DNA from: Sulfurimonas sp.
Lineage (GTDB): Bacteria > Campylobacterota > Campylobacteria > Campylobacterales > Sulfurimonadaceae
Reading direction: 5' to 3'
Assembly (NCBI RefSeq): GCF_023229025.1
Contig: NZ_JALOAA010000007.1
Location: 1 to 64,000, forward strand
DNA length: 64,000 nucleotides
Part shown: positions 26,033 through 33,459 of the stretch, in pieces
Layout of the letters: every line of letters begins with the position of its first letter
Numbering within the stretch: the first letter of the stretch is position 1
Made by a program: the position numbers and the translations under genes
The notes under the pieces: generated by a model
Told to the model about the DNA's origin: nothing
Databases searched by the model: none
What the model saw: the letters and a program-made list of their open reading frames with translations, nothing else

Positions 26033-27197
26033 AAGTCTCTAGCTCACTCCTTATGGCTTCTCTTACCTTAATTATTATCTCACTATAATCCATTGAACGC
26101 GGTTCTATAGGTTTTAAGAATGTTACCTTTATCTTTCTAGGTCTTGGAAAAAGCATTCCTGCTCCAAGAGCTTCATAGCTGCCGTCAATTACAACGGGGA
26201 TTATTGGCACGCTAAATGTTTTAGAGAGCATCGCGAAGTATGGTCTAAACTCCAAAAGTTTTCTATCACGAGTTCTTGCACCCTCGGGAAAAATTACTAA
26301 ATTATTTTTACTTTTTATAGGAAGCGCACAGTAAATCATTGTCTCTTTTAAGTTCTCATTTGCATCTATTAAAATAGTCTGCCCATGTTTAGATATCGGC
26401 TCTAGTAGCTTAGTCCCAAAAACCTGCTTATATGCCAGAAAAAAGGTTTTTTTTAAGATTTTATAAGGAAGAGCAGACTCTATTAAAAAACCATCAAGCA
26501 TACTTTGATGAGACGGCGCAATAATACATGGAGAAGATACAAGATTCTCAACTCCTCTTATCTCAAGACGAAAGTATAGCCTAAAGAGCGGATTGAGAAT
26601 ACTCTTGTAAAGAGACATGATTAGCGGAGAGTATATTAACTTCTCATCAATCTCTTCTCTTAAAAGCTCTTCCCAATCAGGCATTACAGGCTTTACATAT
26701 AAGCAGTGCTCTTTTACATAAATATAAAGAGACTCAAATATCATCATGCCAGAGAAGAGCGCCTCATCCATCTTTACTCCAAAACTCTCTTCTATAAATA
26801 CAAAAAGTTCTACATAATTAAGTGAGTCAAGTTCAAGATCAAGTTCTAGATGGCAAGATAGAGAAACTCTCTTTTTAGTCAAAGACTCTATGTATGATTT
26901 TAAAACTCTATAAACCTCATCGTCTGGCTCATGCAACTCATTTGATGCACATTTGGCAAGCTTATCAGTTATAATTTTAAAGCCCTTTATCTTTTTCGGC
27001 TGTGGAGCTTTCATATTATAAAGCTCAATAGCGTACCACCTTATCTCCTCTTTTATATTTATGATTTTTGCCTCTTTTAGCGCATCAAAATCGGGATAGA
27101 CAATCGCAAATGGATACCCATCATGCATGACAACTGAAATATCTTTAATATAGCGTGTATGCGAGAGAACTGCCTCTTGTATCTTTTTTAAATCCAT
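26025..27197 (-). CDS. Ligase-lid remnant - acyl carrier - PlsC acyltransferase fusion
   Basis: 390 residues from the ATG at 27197; a TTG at 27215 has no ribosome site. Three parts: residues 1-100 match the C-terminal lid of long-chain acyl-CoA/ACP synthetases (IKDISVVMHDG, VYPDFDALKE) but lack both the adenylation core and the catalytic lysine segment; residues 105-160 form an acyl-carrier domain with the phosphopantetheine serine in LELDSLNYVEL (Ser125); residues 195-390 are a PlsC-type acyltransferase with SHQSMLD (HX4D, His230) and FPEGART. Related proteins carry a complete AMP-binding domain. Probable role: acylation of lysophospholipid from its own carrier domain, charged by a separate ligase; this is inference. 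Confidence 0.8.
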   Translation of the reverse strand: MDLKKIQEAVLSHTRYIKDISVVMHDGYPFAIVYPDFDALKEAKIINIKEEIRWYAIELYNMKAPQPKKIKGFKIITDKLAKCASNELHEPDDEVYRVLKSYIESLTKKRVSLSCHLELDLELDSLNYVELFVFIEESFGVKMDEALFSGMMIFESLYIYVKEHCLYVKPVMPDWEELLREEIDEKLIYSPLIMSLYKSILNPLFRLYFRLEIRGVENLVSSPCIIAPSHQSMLDGFLIESALPYKILKKTFFLAYKQVFGTKLLEPISKHGQTILIDANENLKETMIYCALPIKSKNNLVIFPEGARTRDRKLLEFRPYFAMLSKTFSVPIIPVVIDGSYEALGAGMLFPRPRKIKVTFLKPIEPRSMDYSEIIIKVREAIRSELETST

Positions 27198-27309
27198 TTT
27201 ATTAACCTGCTCCAATATTAGGTTAATGATACCTTAGAGATTAAGATAATGTCAAGCCTAAATTAAGAGCCAAAAAGTTAAAATACAGAATTAATTAATA
27301 AGGCTGTTT

Positions 27310-27861
27310 TTGTTAAATCTACCTAATATTTTGGCATCTTCACGTATTGTTTTAGCTCCTATTATGTTTTGGGTAATACTAAATCCCGATTACTTTACAG
27401 ATATGGGTTATCACGTTACATGGAACTACTACTTTGCTTCACTTCTGTTTGTATTAGCAAGCGTGACTGACTTTTTTGACGGCTATATTGCAAGAGAGTG
27501 GAATCAGATGACAATCCTTGGCGCGATTATAGACCCGCTAGCTGATAAAATGCTTATAATTGCCGCATTTTTAGGACTTATGATGATTGGCGAAGCGAGT
27601 GCATGGGCAATATATATCATAATAATCCGTGAACTCTTTATAACAGGCATCCGTACGGTAGCCGTAAGTGAAGGGTTAAGTGTAAAAGCTTCATGGTCTG
27701 GAAAAGTAAAGACTGTGGTTCAGATGATTGCCATCGGATTTTTACTTATGCACTGGCCTCTTGGAAGTGAACTTCTTTGGCTTGCCGTAGCATTAACACT
27801 CTACTCAGGCTTTGAGTATCTCTGGGGATTTAGAGCCGCACTTTTGGGAGTTAAAAAATAA
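27310..27861 (+). CDS. pgsA: CDP-diacylglycerol--glycerol-3-phosphate 3-phosphatidyltransferase
   Basis: 183 residues, four to six membrane helices. The CDP-alcohol phosphotransferase signature D-x2-DG-x2-AR-x8-G-x3-D-x3-D is complete: DFFDGYIAR, then GAIIDPLADKM. The N-terminal MLNLPNILASSRIV is typical of PgsA. It makes phosphatidylglycerol phosphate in the inner membrane. TTG start with TAAGG upstream. Its last base is the first base of the rseP start codon. Confidence 0.93.
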   Translation: MLNLPNILASSRIVLAPIMFWVILNPDYFTDMGYHVTWNYYFASLLFVLASVTDFFDGYIAREWNQMTILGAIIDPLADKMLIIAAFLGLMMIGEASAWAIYIIIIRELFITGIRTVAVSEGLSVKASWSGKVKTVVQMIAIGFLLMHWPLGSELLWLAVALTLYSGFEYLWGFRAALLGVKK

Positions 27862-28913
27862 TGAGTTTTTTAGTATCTTTAATAGTAATCTCCGCACTTA
27901 TATTTTTTCATGAACTCGGTCACTACTTTGCAGCGCGTGCTATGGGAGTTTACGTAGAGGTTTTTAGCATAGGTTTTGGTCGAAGGGTTGCCTCCTTTAA
28001 GAGATGGGGAACTGAGTGGAAAATTGCAATTATACCGCTTGGCGGCTATGTAAGAATGAAGGGTCAAGACGACTCTGACCCTACAAAGAAGAGCTATGAT
28101 GAAGATAGCTATAATGTAAAAACACCCTCTCAAAAGATTTTCATCCTACTTGCCGGTCCGCTTGCAAACTTTGCTTTGGCATTTGTTCTTTACTTTGTTA
28201 TTGCTCTTGGCGGACCGAACATCCTCTCCCCTGTAATAGGGGAAGTCGTAAAAGATTCTCCGGCATTTGTTGCGGGGCTTGAGACGAACGATAAGATTCG
28301 CTCTATAAACGGCACTCCAATTACCACATGGAAAGAGATGGCAAAAGTTATTGAGACATCTGAAGGCTTACTAAGTTTAGAAGTAGAGAGAGCCGGATAT
28401 ATCCATTTTATAACTCTAAGCCCAAAAATAACGCAGACTACAAATATGTTTAATGAGGTTATTGAGAAAAAGATGATTGGCATAGGAAGTGCGGGAGTTT
28501 CACATAAGCTTGAACTTAGTGCTAGCGAAACACTCTCTTATGCAACCGAGCAGACCGCCTTTGCCTCTACATTGATATTTACCGGACTTAAAAAACTCAT
28601 AGTAGGAGAGGTTCCCGCCAAGGAGCTAGGCGGAATAATCACCATAGTAAAACTAACATCCGACGCGACAGATGCAGGCTGGATGAGCGTGCTCTTTTTT
28701 GCAGCTCTAATCTCCGTAAACTTAGGGGTTTTAAACCTGCTTCCAATTCCGGCACTCGATGGCGGACATATCATGTTTAATCTCTATGAACTCCTCTTTA
28801 GACGAGAAGTAAATGAGGAGATTATGGTAAAATTAACCATTGCCGGTTGGGTGATACTTTTTTCACTTATGGGGCTTGGACTGTATAACGATATTAATAG
28901 ACTTGTGGGGTAG
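27861..28913 (+). CDS. rseP: Site-2 intramembrane metalloprotease RseP
   Basis: 350 residues. HELGH (17-21) lies in the first membrane helix, a PDZ domain spans about 110-195 (GLETNDKIRSINGTPI), and the third zinc ligand is in NLLPIPALDGGH near residue 297. It cleaves membrane-embedded anti-sigma factors or signal peptide remnants; the Campylobacterota substrate is not known. Single PDZ, shorter than the E. coli enzyme. One-base overlap with pgsA and 3 bases before the yggS-like gene. Confidence 0.94.
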   Translation: MSFLVSLIVISALIFFHELGHYFAARAMGVYVEVFSIGFGRRVASFKRWGTEWKIAIIPLGGYVRMKGQDDSDPTKKSYDEDSYNVKTPSQKIFILLAGPLANFALAFVLYFVIALGGPNILSPVIGEVVKDSPAFVAGLETNDKIRSINGTPITTWKEMAKVIETSEGLLSLEVERAGYIHFITLSPKITQTTNMFNEVIEKKMIGIGSAGVSHKLELSASETLSYATEQTAFASTLIFTGLKKLIVGEVPAKELGGIITIVKLTSDATDAGWMSVLFFAALISVNLGVLNLLPIPALDGGHIMFNLYELLFRREVNEEIMVKLTIAGWVILFSLMGLGLYNDINRLVG

Positions 28914-28916
28914 AGA

Positions 28917-29603
28917 ATGAAAAATGAGATGAATGACGAAGAGTACAAAATATATATAGACGACATAATAAGAAGAGTTGAGTTTGCAAGAGTGCGCTTT
29001 AATGAAAAGCATATCGTTAAAATCGTTGCAATTAGTAAATACTCAAGCTCAGATGAGATAGCAAAGCTCTACCGTATAGGGCAGCGTGCTTTTGGGGAGA
29101 ACAAGGTTCAAGATTTACGCGCAAAAAGCAAGGAGCTTGATGAGCTTCCGCTTGAGTGGCACTTTGTAGGAAATCTGCAGAAGAACAAAATAAATAATCT
29201 GTTAGATATCAACCCTGCTCTTTTTCATGGGCTTGACTCGTTGGAACTCGCACATGAGCTGCAAAAAAAACTTGAAGCTAGAGATATGACACTTGAAGCA
29301 CTTCTTCAGATAAACTCTGCAAAAGAGGAGTCCAAGCATGGCGTGATGCCCGAAGATGCTGTTGCTATCTATAACCAAATAAAAAAAGAGTGCCCAAACA
29401 TTCACCTTCGCGGTGTTATGAGCATCGGCGCGCACACTGAAGATAAAGCGGTAATTAAAAAGAGTTTTGAGACAACTTATAGCATCTATAAAAAGCTAGA
29501 GGATGCAACGATATGCTCCATGGGCATGAGCGGGGATTTTGAGCTGGCTATCGAGTGTGGCTCTAACATGGTCAGACTTGGCTCTATTATGTTTAACAGA
29601 TAG
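28917..29603 (+). CDS. YggS/PipY family PLP-binding protein
   Basis: 228-residue fold-type III PLP protein. The PLP lysine lies in IVAISKYSS and the adjacent FGENKVQ motif is diagnostic; later HFVGNLQKNK and the phosphate-binding MGMSGDFELAIECGSNMVRLGS are complete. It has no known catalytic activity and buffers pyridoxal phosphate. Last of the pgsA-rseP-yggS operon. Confidence 0.93.
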   Translation: MKNEMNDEEYKIYIDDIIRRVEFARVRFNEKHIVKIVAISKYSSSDEIAKLYRIGQRAFGENKVQDLRAKSKELDELPLEWHFVGNLQKNKINNLLDINPALFHGLDSLELAHELQKKLEARDMTLEALLQINSAKEESKHGVMPEDAVAIYNQIKKECPNIHLRGVMSIGAHTEDKAVIKKSFETTYSIYKKLEDATICSMGMSGDFELAIECGSNMVRLGSIMFNR

Positions 29604-29713
29604 TTTCTCTCTGTTTTTAGTAACATAAAATTTAAATTTTTACTATACTCTTAACAGCTATTTTTGTTTTAAGTGCTATAAAACATACTAAAGTGTAAAA
29701 TACACCCTATTTT

Positions 29714-29741
29714 TTGACAAAACTGTCATAAAAACTATATT
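29714..29741 (+). promoter_or_regulatory. Sigma-70 promoter with dyad over the -35
   Basis: TTGACA (29714-29719), 16 bases, TATATT (29736-29741), with GGAG before the ATG at 29761. A perfect dyad TGACA-AAAC-TGTCA (29715-29728) overlaps the -35 box and could bind a repressor. This is the most consensus-like promoter seen in the window. Confidence 0.6.
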
Positions 29742-29760
29742 TTAATACTGGAGAACTTAT

Positions 29761-30747
29761 ATGCAAAACAGAATAAAAATTGCAATTGCCGGCTATGGAA
29801 ACCTTGGAAGGGGAGTAGAGTTATCTATCTCAAAAAATCCGGATATGGAGTTGGTTGGAGTTTTTTCCAGACGTGATCCAAAAAGCGTAAAAACGCTATT
29901 TTCAGAGACTGAAGTTTTCCATGTTGATGCTATTTTAGAGTTTAAAAATAGTATTGATGTTTTAGTACTTTGTGGTGGCTCTAAAGATGATTTACCTATT
30001 CAAGCTCCAGAGTTTGCAAAATACTTCAATATCGTAGATAGCTATGATACACATGCTAAGATTCCTGAGTACTTTTCGAGCGTAGATAAACCTTCATGTG
30101 AAAACAACAAAGTGGCTATGATAGCTATAGGATGGGATCCGGGGATGTTTTCCGTAAACAGACTTTATGGAGAAGCAATTTTACCAGAAGGAGAAACTTA
30201 CACGTTTTGGGGCAAAGGTCTTAGTCAAGGACACTCTGATGCCATTAGAAGAGTAAACGGAGTTAAAGATGGAGTTCAATACACTCTGCCCTCAGCACAA
30301 GCCATAGAAAAAGTACGAAGCGGTGTGCGCCCTACTCTCTCAACAAAAGAGAAACATACCAGAGAGTGCTATGTTGTCTTAGAAGATGGTGCAGATGCCG
30401 CAGCAGTTGAGTCCGAAATCAAAAACATGCCAAACTACTTTGAGCCTTATGACACTACAGTACATTTTATAAGCCAAGAGGAGTTACTAAAAAACCACAA
30501 TAAAATGCCTCATGGTGGATTTGTAATAAGAAGCGGAAGCTCAAGCAAGCAAAATAGTCAAGTAGTAGAGTATTCTCTAGCACTAGAGAGCAACCCTGAG
30601 TTTACGGCAAGTGTAATGGTCGCTTATGCAAGAGCAACATATAGACTCTATAAAAAATGTGATTTTGGAGCAAAAACAGCATTTGATGTTGCTCCGGGAC
30701 TTTTATCTATTAAATCGGCGCAAGAGTTAAGAGCAGAACTTTTATAG
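29761..30747 (+). CDS. ddh: meso-Diaminopimelate dehydrogenase
   Basis: 328 residues. The NADPH-binding loop is AIAGYGNLGRGVE (8-20). The middle has VAMIAIGWDPGMFSVNRLYGEA and the substrate-loop pattern FWGKGLSQGHSDAIRRVNGV, both strongly characteristic of Ddh. It converts tetrahydrodipicolinate, ammonia and NADPH directly to meso-diaminopimelate, bypassing the succinylase or acetylase steps. Monocistronic with its own near-consensus promoter, and separate from dapA. Its patchy distribution suggests acquisition by transfer, which is inference. Confidence 0.92.
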   Translation: MQNRIKIAIAGYGNLGRGVELSISKNPDMELVGVFSRRDPKSVKTLFSETEVFHVDAILEFKNSIDVLVLCGGSKDDLPIQAPEFAKYFNIVDSYDTHAKIPEYFSSVDKPSCENNKVAMIAIGWDPGMFSVNRLYGEAILPEGETYTFWGKGLSQGHSDAIRRVNGVKDGVQYTLPSAQAIEKVRSGVRPTLSTKEKHTRECYVVLEDGADAAAVESEIKNMPNYFEPYDTTVHFISQEELLKNHNKMPHGGFVIRSGSSSKQNSQVVEYSLALESNPEFTASVMVAYARATYRLYKKCDFGAKTAFDVAPGLLSIKSAQELRAELL

Positions 30748-30753
30748 AAAATA

Positions 30754-30784
30754 TTTGAGCATTTTATCTTCTATAGTGCTCAAA
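30754..30784. terminator. Hairpin between convergent ddh and tapT-like genes
   Basis: Perfect 8-base arms TTTGAGCA and TGCTCAAA separated by 15 bases, within the 41-base gap between the two stops. No pronounced T tract. Confidence 0.5.
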
Positions 30785-30788
30785 CCTG

Positions 30789-31457
30789 CTATACGCCACT
30801 TCTAGCTTTAAATCTTACTGCATTACTAAGAGAATTATCGATACACTCCATCTGATACTCTACCATTTTATAAAATGGGTTTAGAAATCTCTCAAAATCA
30901 TTTTTGCTTAAATTTTCAATTTTGTCTCTATGTAATAGCTCTAGCACGCTCAAAGTTGACTCTATTGTTGAGAGACAATACTCCCGAGGTTGCTCTTTAA
31001 TCTTAAACTCTGAGAGCTTTTTGTTATCAAAACTTATATGTTTTAGTGTGTGGAGATTTTTACTCTCTTTTAACATCTTAAGCGAACATGCCCAAGTTGA
31101 GTCTATAATAAAAATAGCTATATCTTTTTTTACATCCAAAGAGCCATTTTGCAAGTTTTCTTTGCTTATATTTATTGCATCTTTTGAGGGGTAAAGTATA
31201 TAGCTTTGAGATGTTTTGATGATGCTGTTAATCTCGTTATGATTTGTAAAATCAATGCCTACAAAAAGTTTTGAGTTCTTAAGAGAGAGATGCGTCAGAT
31301 GACCTGTGCCGTTTTTTACTTTTTTAAACTCTTTTGGATGCATAAGTATCACAAACTTTGTCCTTGTCTCTACCTCATGAACATGCTTACACATACATGA
31401 ACTTTTGGGTCTGTAACAACTGTAACATCTCTCTCTATCACCATAAAGTGTTTGCAT
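30789..31457 (-). CDS. DTW-domain tRNA-uridine aminocarboxypropyltransferase-like protein
   Basis: 222 residues from the ATG at 31457 (AGG upstream); a TTG two codons earlier is less likely. The N-terminal zinc-binding cysteines are CYSCYRPKSSCMC, followed by FVILMHPKEFKK, and the signature motif appears as IDSTWACS, where the family has D-x-T-W. TapT enzymes make acp3U in tRNA from SAM. The family identity is firm; the site in tRNA is not determined. Divergent from the YhiN-like gene across 41 bases. Confidence 0.88.
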   Translation of the reverse strand: MQTLYGDRERCYSCYRPKSSCMCKHVHEVETRTKFVILMHPKEFKKVKNGTGHLTHLSLKNSKLFVGIDFTNHNEINSIIKTSQSYILYPSKDAINISKENLQNGSLDVKKDIAIFIIDSTWACSLKMLKESKNLHTLKHISFDNKKLSEFKIKEQPREYCLSTIESTLSVLELLHRDKIENLSKNDFERFLNPFYKMVEYQMECIDNSLSNAVRFKARSGV

Positions 31458-31498
31458 TCTCAACCTATAAAATAATAGGAATTATACTAAAATATCGC

Positions 31499-32749
31499 AT
31501 GGATTTTAAAAAAGAGTTTGACCTTATTATTGTCGGCGGTGGTGCTGCGGGAATGATGGCTGCAATAACGGCGGCAAGAGAGAAAAAGAGTGTACTACTC
31601 TTAGAAAAACTTTCGCAAATTGGCTCAAAACTAAAGGCTACAGGCGGCGGACGTTGCAACCTGACAAACACTCTGACAAACGAGGAGTTTATGAACAAAT
31701 TTGGACGTAACGGCAGATTTATGCAAGATGCCCTTAAAGAGTTTGATCATAATGCTCTTATGAGATTTTTTAAAGAGATTGGGGTTGAGACCCATGCGCC
31801 TGATGGCTTTAGAGTATTTCCGACTTCGCACAGTTCTCAAACGATTATATCAGCACTTTTAGAGGAGATGCAAAGAGTCGGGGTAGAGATTTTAACATCT
31901 CAAAAGGTTGAAAAACTTCTCCATAAAAATACGCAGATAATCGGAGTCAAAACTGCTGATAATATTTTCTACTCAAATAGTGTCATAGTCGCAACAGGCG
32001 GTCTGGGCTACCCAACCCTTGGAGCCGAGGGAGACGGGCACAATATGGCTATAGAGCTAGGGCACAAAGTAACAAAGCTACACCCTGCCATGATGCCCCT
32101 TCATGTAAAAGAGAGATGGGTTGAGAATTGCCGTGCCGATACCATCCCCAAAGTAGAAGTTAGAGTCGATATGAAAAAGCACTCTAAGATTAAAGCTACT
32201 GGAGATTTAATATTTACAAAAAACGGCATAAGAGGTCCTGTAGTTCTAGACATTGCAAGGGAGCTGACTCCTTTGTTGGATAAGTATGGCGAAGTGCCAA
32301 TTTTGCTAAACCTTGCAAAAGGGATGAACGAAGAGCAGATAACAAAGCATCTAAGGGATGAGGTTTTAAAAAAGCCGCATGCAACTATTTTTGAGCTTAT
32401 AAATACTATTCTTCCCGCCCCTTTATCCGCAGAAATCTCTATTTTAGCCGGTATTGACAAAGAGCTGACATACGGTAAAGTCTCTGGAGCACAGAGGGCA
32501 AAACTTATAGAGCTTTTGGCTTGGACACCGCTAACTGTTACAGGGCATGACGGCTTTAAGATGGCTATGATAACACGCGGTGGAGTGGAGTTAAAAGAGA
32601 TTGATCCAAAAACAATGCAAAGCAGACTCTTAAAGGGTCTCTATTTTTGCGGCGAAGTTATGAATCTTGACGGACCATGCGGAGGCTATAACCTACAGTG
32701 GAGTTTCTCCAGCGGATTCTTAGCTGCAAAATTTAATAAAAATACCTAA
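31499..32749 (+). CDS. YhiN/HI0933-like FAD-dependent oxidoreductase
   Basis: 416 residues from ATG 31499. The open frame extends 47 codons upstream into the divergent gene's territory, but the FAD motif DLIIVGGGAAGM starts right after this ATG. Other family blocks are KLKATGGGRCNLTN, ATGGLGYPTLGAEGDG and the C-terminal GEVMNLDGPCGGYNLQWSFSSG. Members are flavoproteins of unknown physiological role. Ends overlapping the convergent thiE-like gene by 17 bases. Confidence 0.9.
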   Translation: MDFKKEFDLIIVGGGAAGMMAAITAAREKKSVLLLEKLSQIGSKLKATGGGRCNLTNTLTNEEFMNKFGRNGRFMQDALKEFDHNALMRFFKEIGVETHAPDGFRVFPTSHSSQTIISALLEEMQRVGVEILTSQKVEKLLHKNTQIIGVKTADNIFYSNSVIVATGGLGYPTLGAEGDGHNMAIELGHKVTKLHPAMMPLHVKERWVENCRADTIPKVEVRVDMKKHSKIKATGDLIFTKNGIRGPVVLDIARELTPLLDKYGEVPILLNLAKGMNEEQITKHLRDEVLKKPHATIFELINTILPAPLSAEISILAGIDKELTYGKVSGAQRAKLIELLAWTPLTVTGHDGFKMAMITRGGVELKEIDPKTMQSRLLKGLYFCGEVMNLDGPCGGYNLQWSFSSGFLAAKFNKNT

Positions 32750-33284
32750 TAGAAGCAAATCCATAAACTTTTGTCTGTGCAATTTTCTCTAAGTGCTCTT
32801 TTGTCACAATCCCGCCAAGTGCAAAAACATCTATCTTGCATATCTCAAGCAGCTCTTTTAAATCATTAATGCCTTTAGGTTTGCCCTTGTTTGGTGAAGC
32901 AAATATTGGGCTGTATGTAACCGCATCTGCACCTAATTTTTGAGCTAACAAAACTTCCCCCTTAGTATGCGTGCTTATTATGACTTCTAATCCCAAACTC
33001 TTTGCATCTTCTATCTTTGCAAACTGTGTTGATGCTAGGTGCACTCCTGTTACAGCAAGCTTTTTTGCCAACTCCACATCTTGATGTAAAAAGCTCTTAA
33101 CTCCCACATTTTCAGCACAAAGCTTTGCAAAAAGTGCTGCTAGGTTGCTATAGTTAGGATTTGATTTATCCCTATAAAGCGCATATGAAGGGTTATGTTT
33201 TTTAATCTGCAAATCCAATCTTGAGCAAAAGATTTCTGGAATATCCGTGTATAACTCTTTAGATGTTATTAGGTATTTTTGCAT
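32733..33284 (-). CDS. Thiamine phosphate synthase-like protein (ThiE/TenI family)
   Basis: 183 residues from ATG 33284; GTG 33293 is an alternative. TIM barrel with the C-terminal phosphate-binding signature of ThiE/TenI: ADAVTYSPIFASPNKGKP, then VFALGGIVTKEHL. The N-terminal half is divergent and lacks a full pyrimidine-pyrophosphate site, so it could be a TenI-like or alternative ThiE rather than the main enzyme. No other thi genes are nearby. Divergent from nrdD across 175 bases of AT-rich sequence. Confidence 0.75.
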   Translation of the reverse strand: MQKYLITSKELYTDIPEIFCSRLDLQIKKHNPSYALYRDKSNPNYSNLAALFAKLCAENVGVKSFLHQDVELAKKLAVTGVHLASTQFAKIEDAKSLGLEVIISTHTKGEVLLAQKLGADAVTYSPIFASPNKGKPKGINDLKELLEICKIDVFALGGIVTKEHLEKIAQTKVYGFASIRYFY

Positions 33285-33459
33285 TTTACGCACCCATTTA
33301 TTAAGATGAATTTTTTTAAAAAAACTTACTACTGCGTAGATTATACCTTATAGCAATTAATAGAGCTTTTAGTGACGCTAGTGTGACACTTTTTATTATT
33401 AGTTTTTAACTTCTTATCTTATAAACTGCGTCTTATAATTTTAAAGAATAGGAGCTGTC

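Noticed and set aside
31358..31498. Upstream in-frame extension of the YhiN-like gene by 47 codons
   Set aside because: It runs back over the divergent TapT-like gene and its promoter. The FAD motif begins directly after ATG 31499, so the extension is only an open frame.
33285..33459. NrdR-type boxes upstream of nrdD
   Set aside because: The 175-base gap is AT-rich and has short repeats (GTGAC...GTGTGAC) but nothing matching paired 16-base NrdR boxes.
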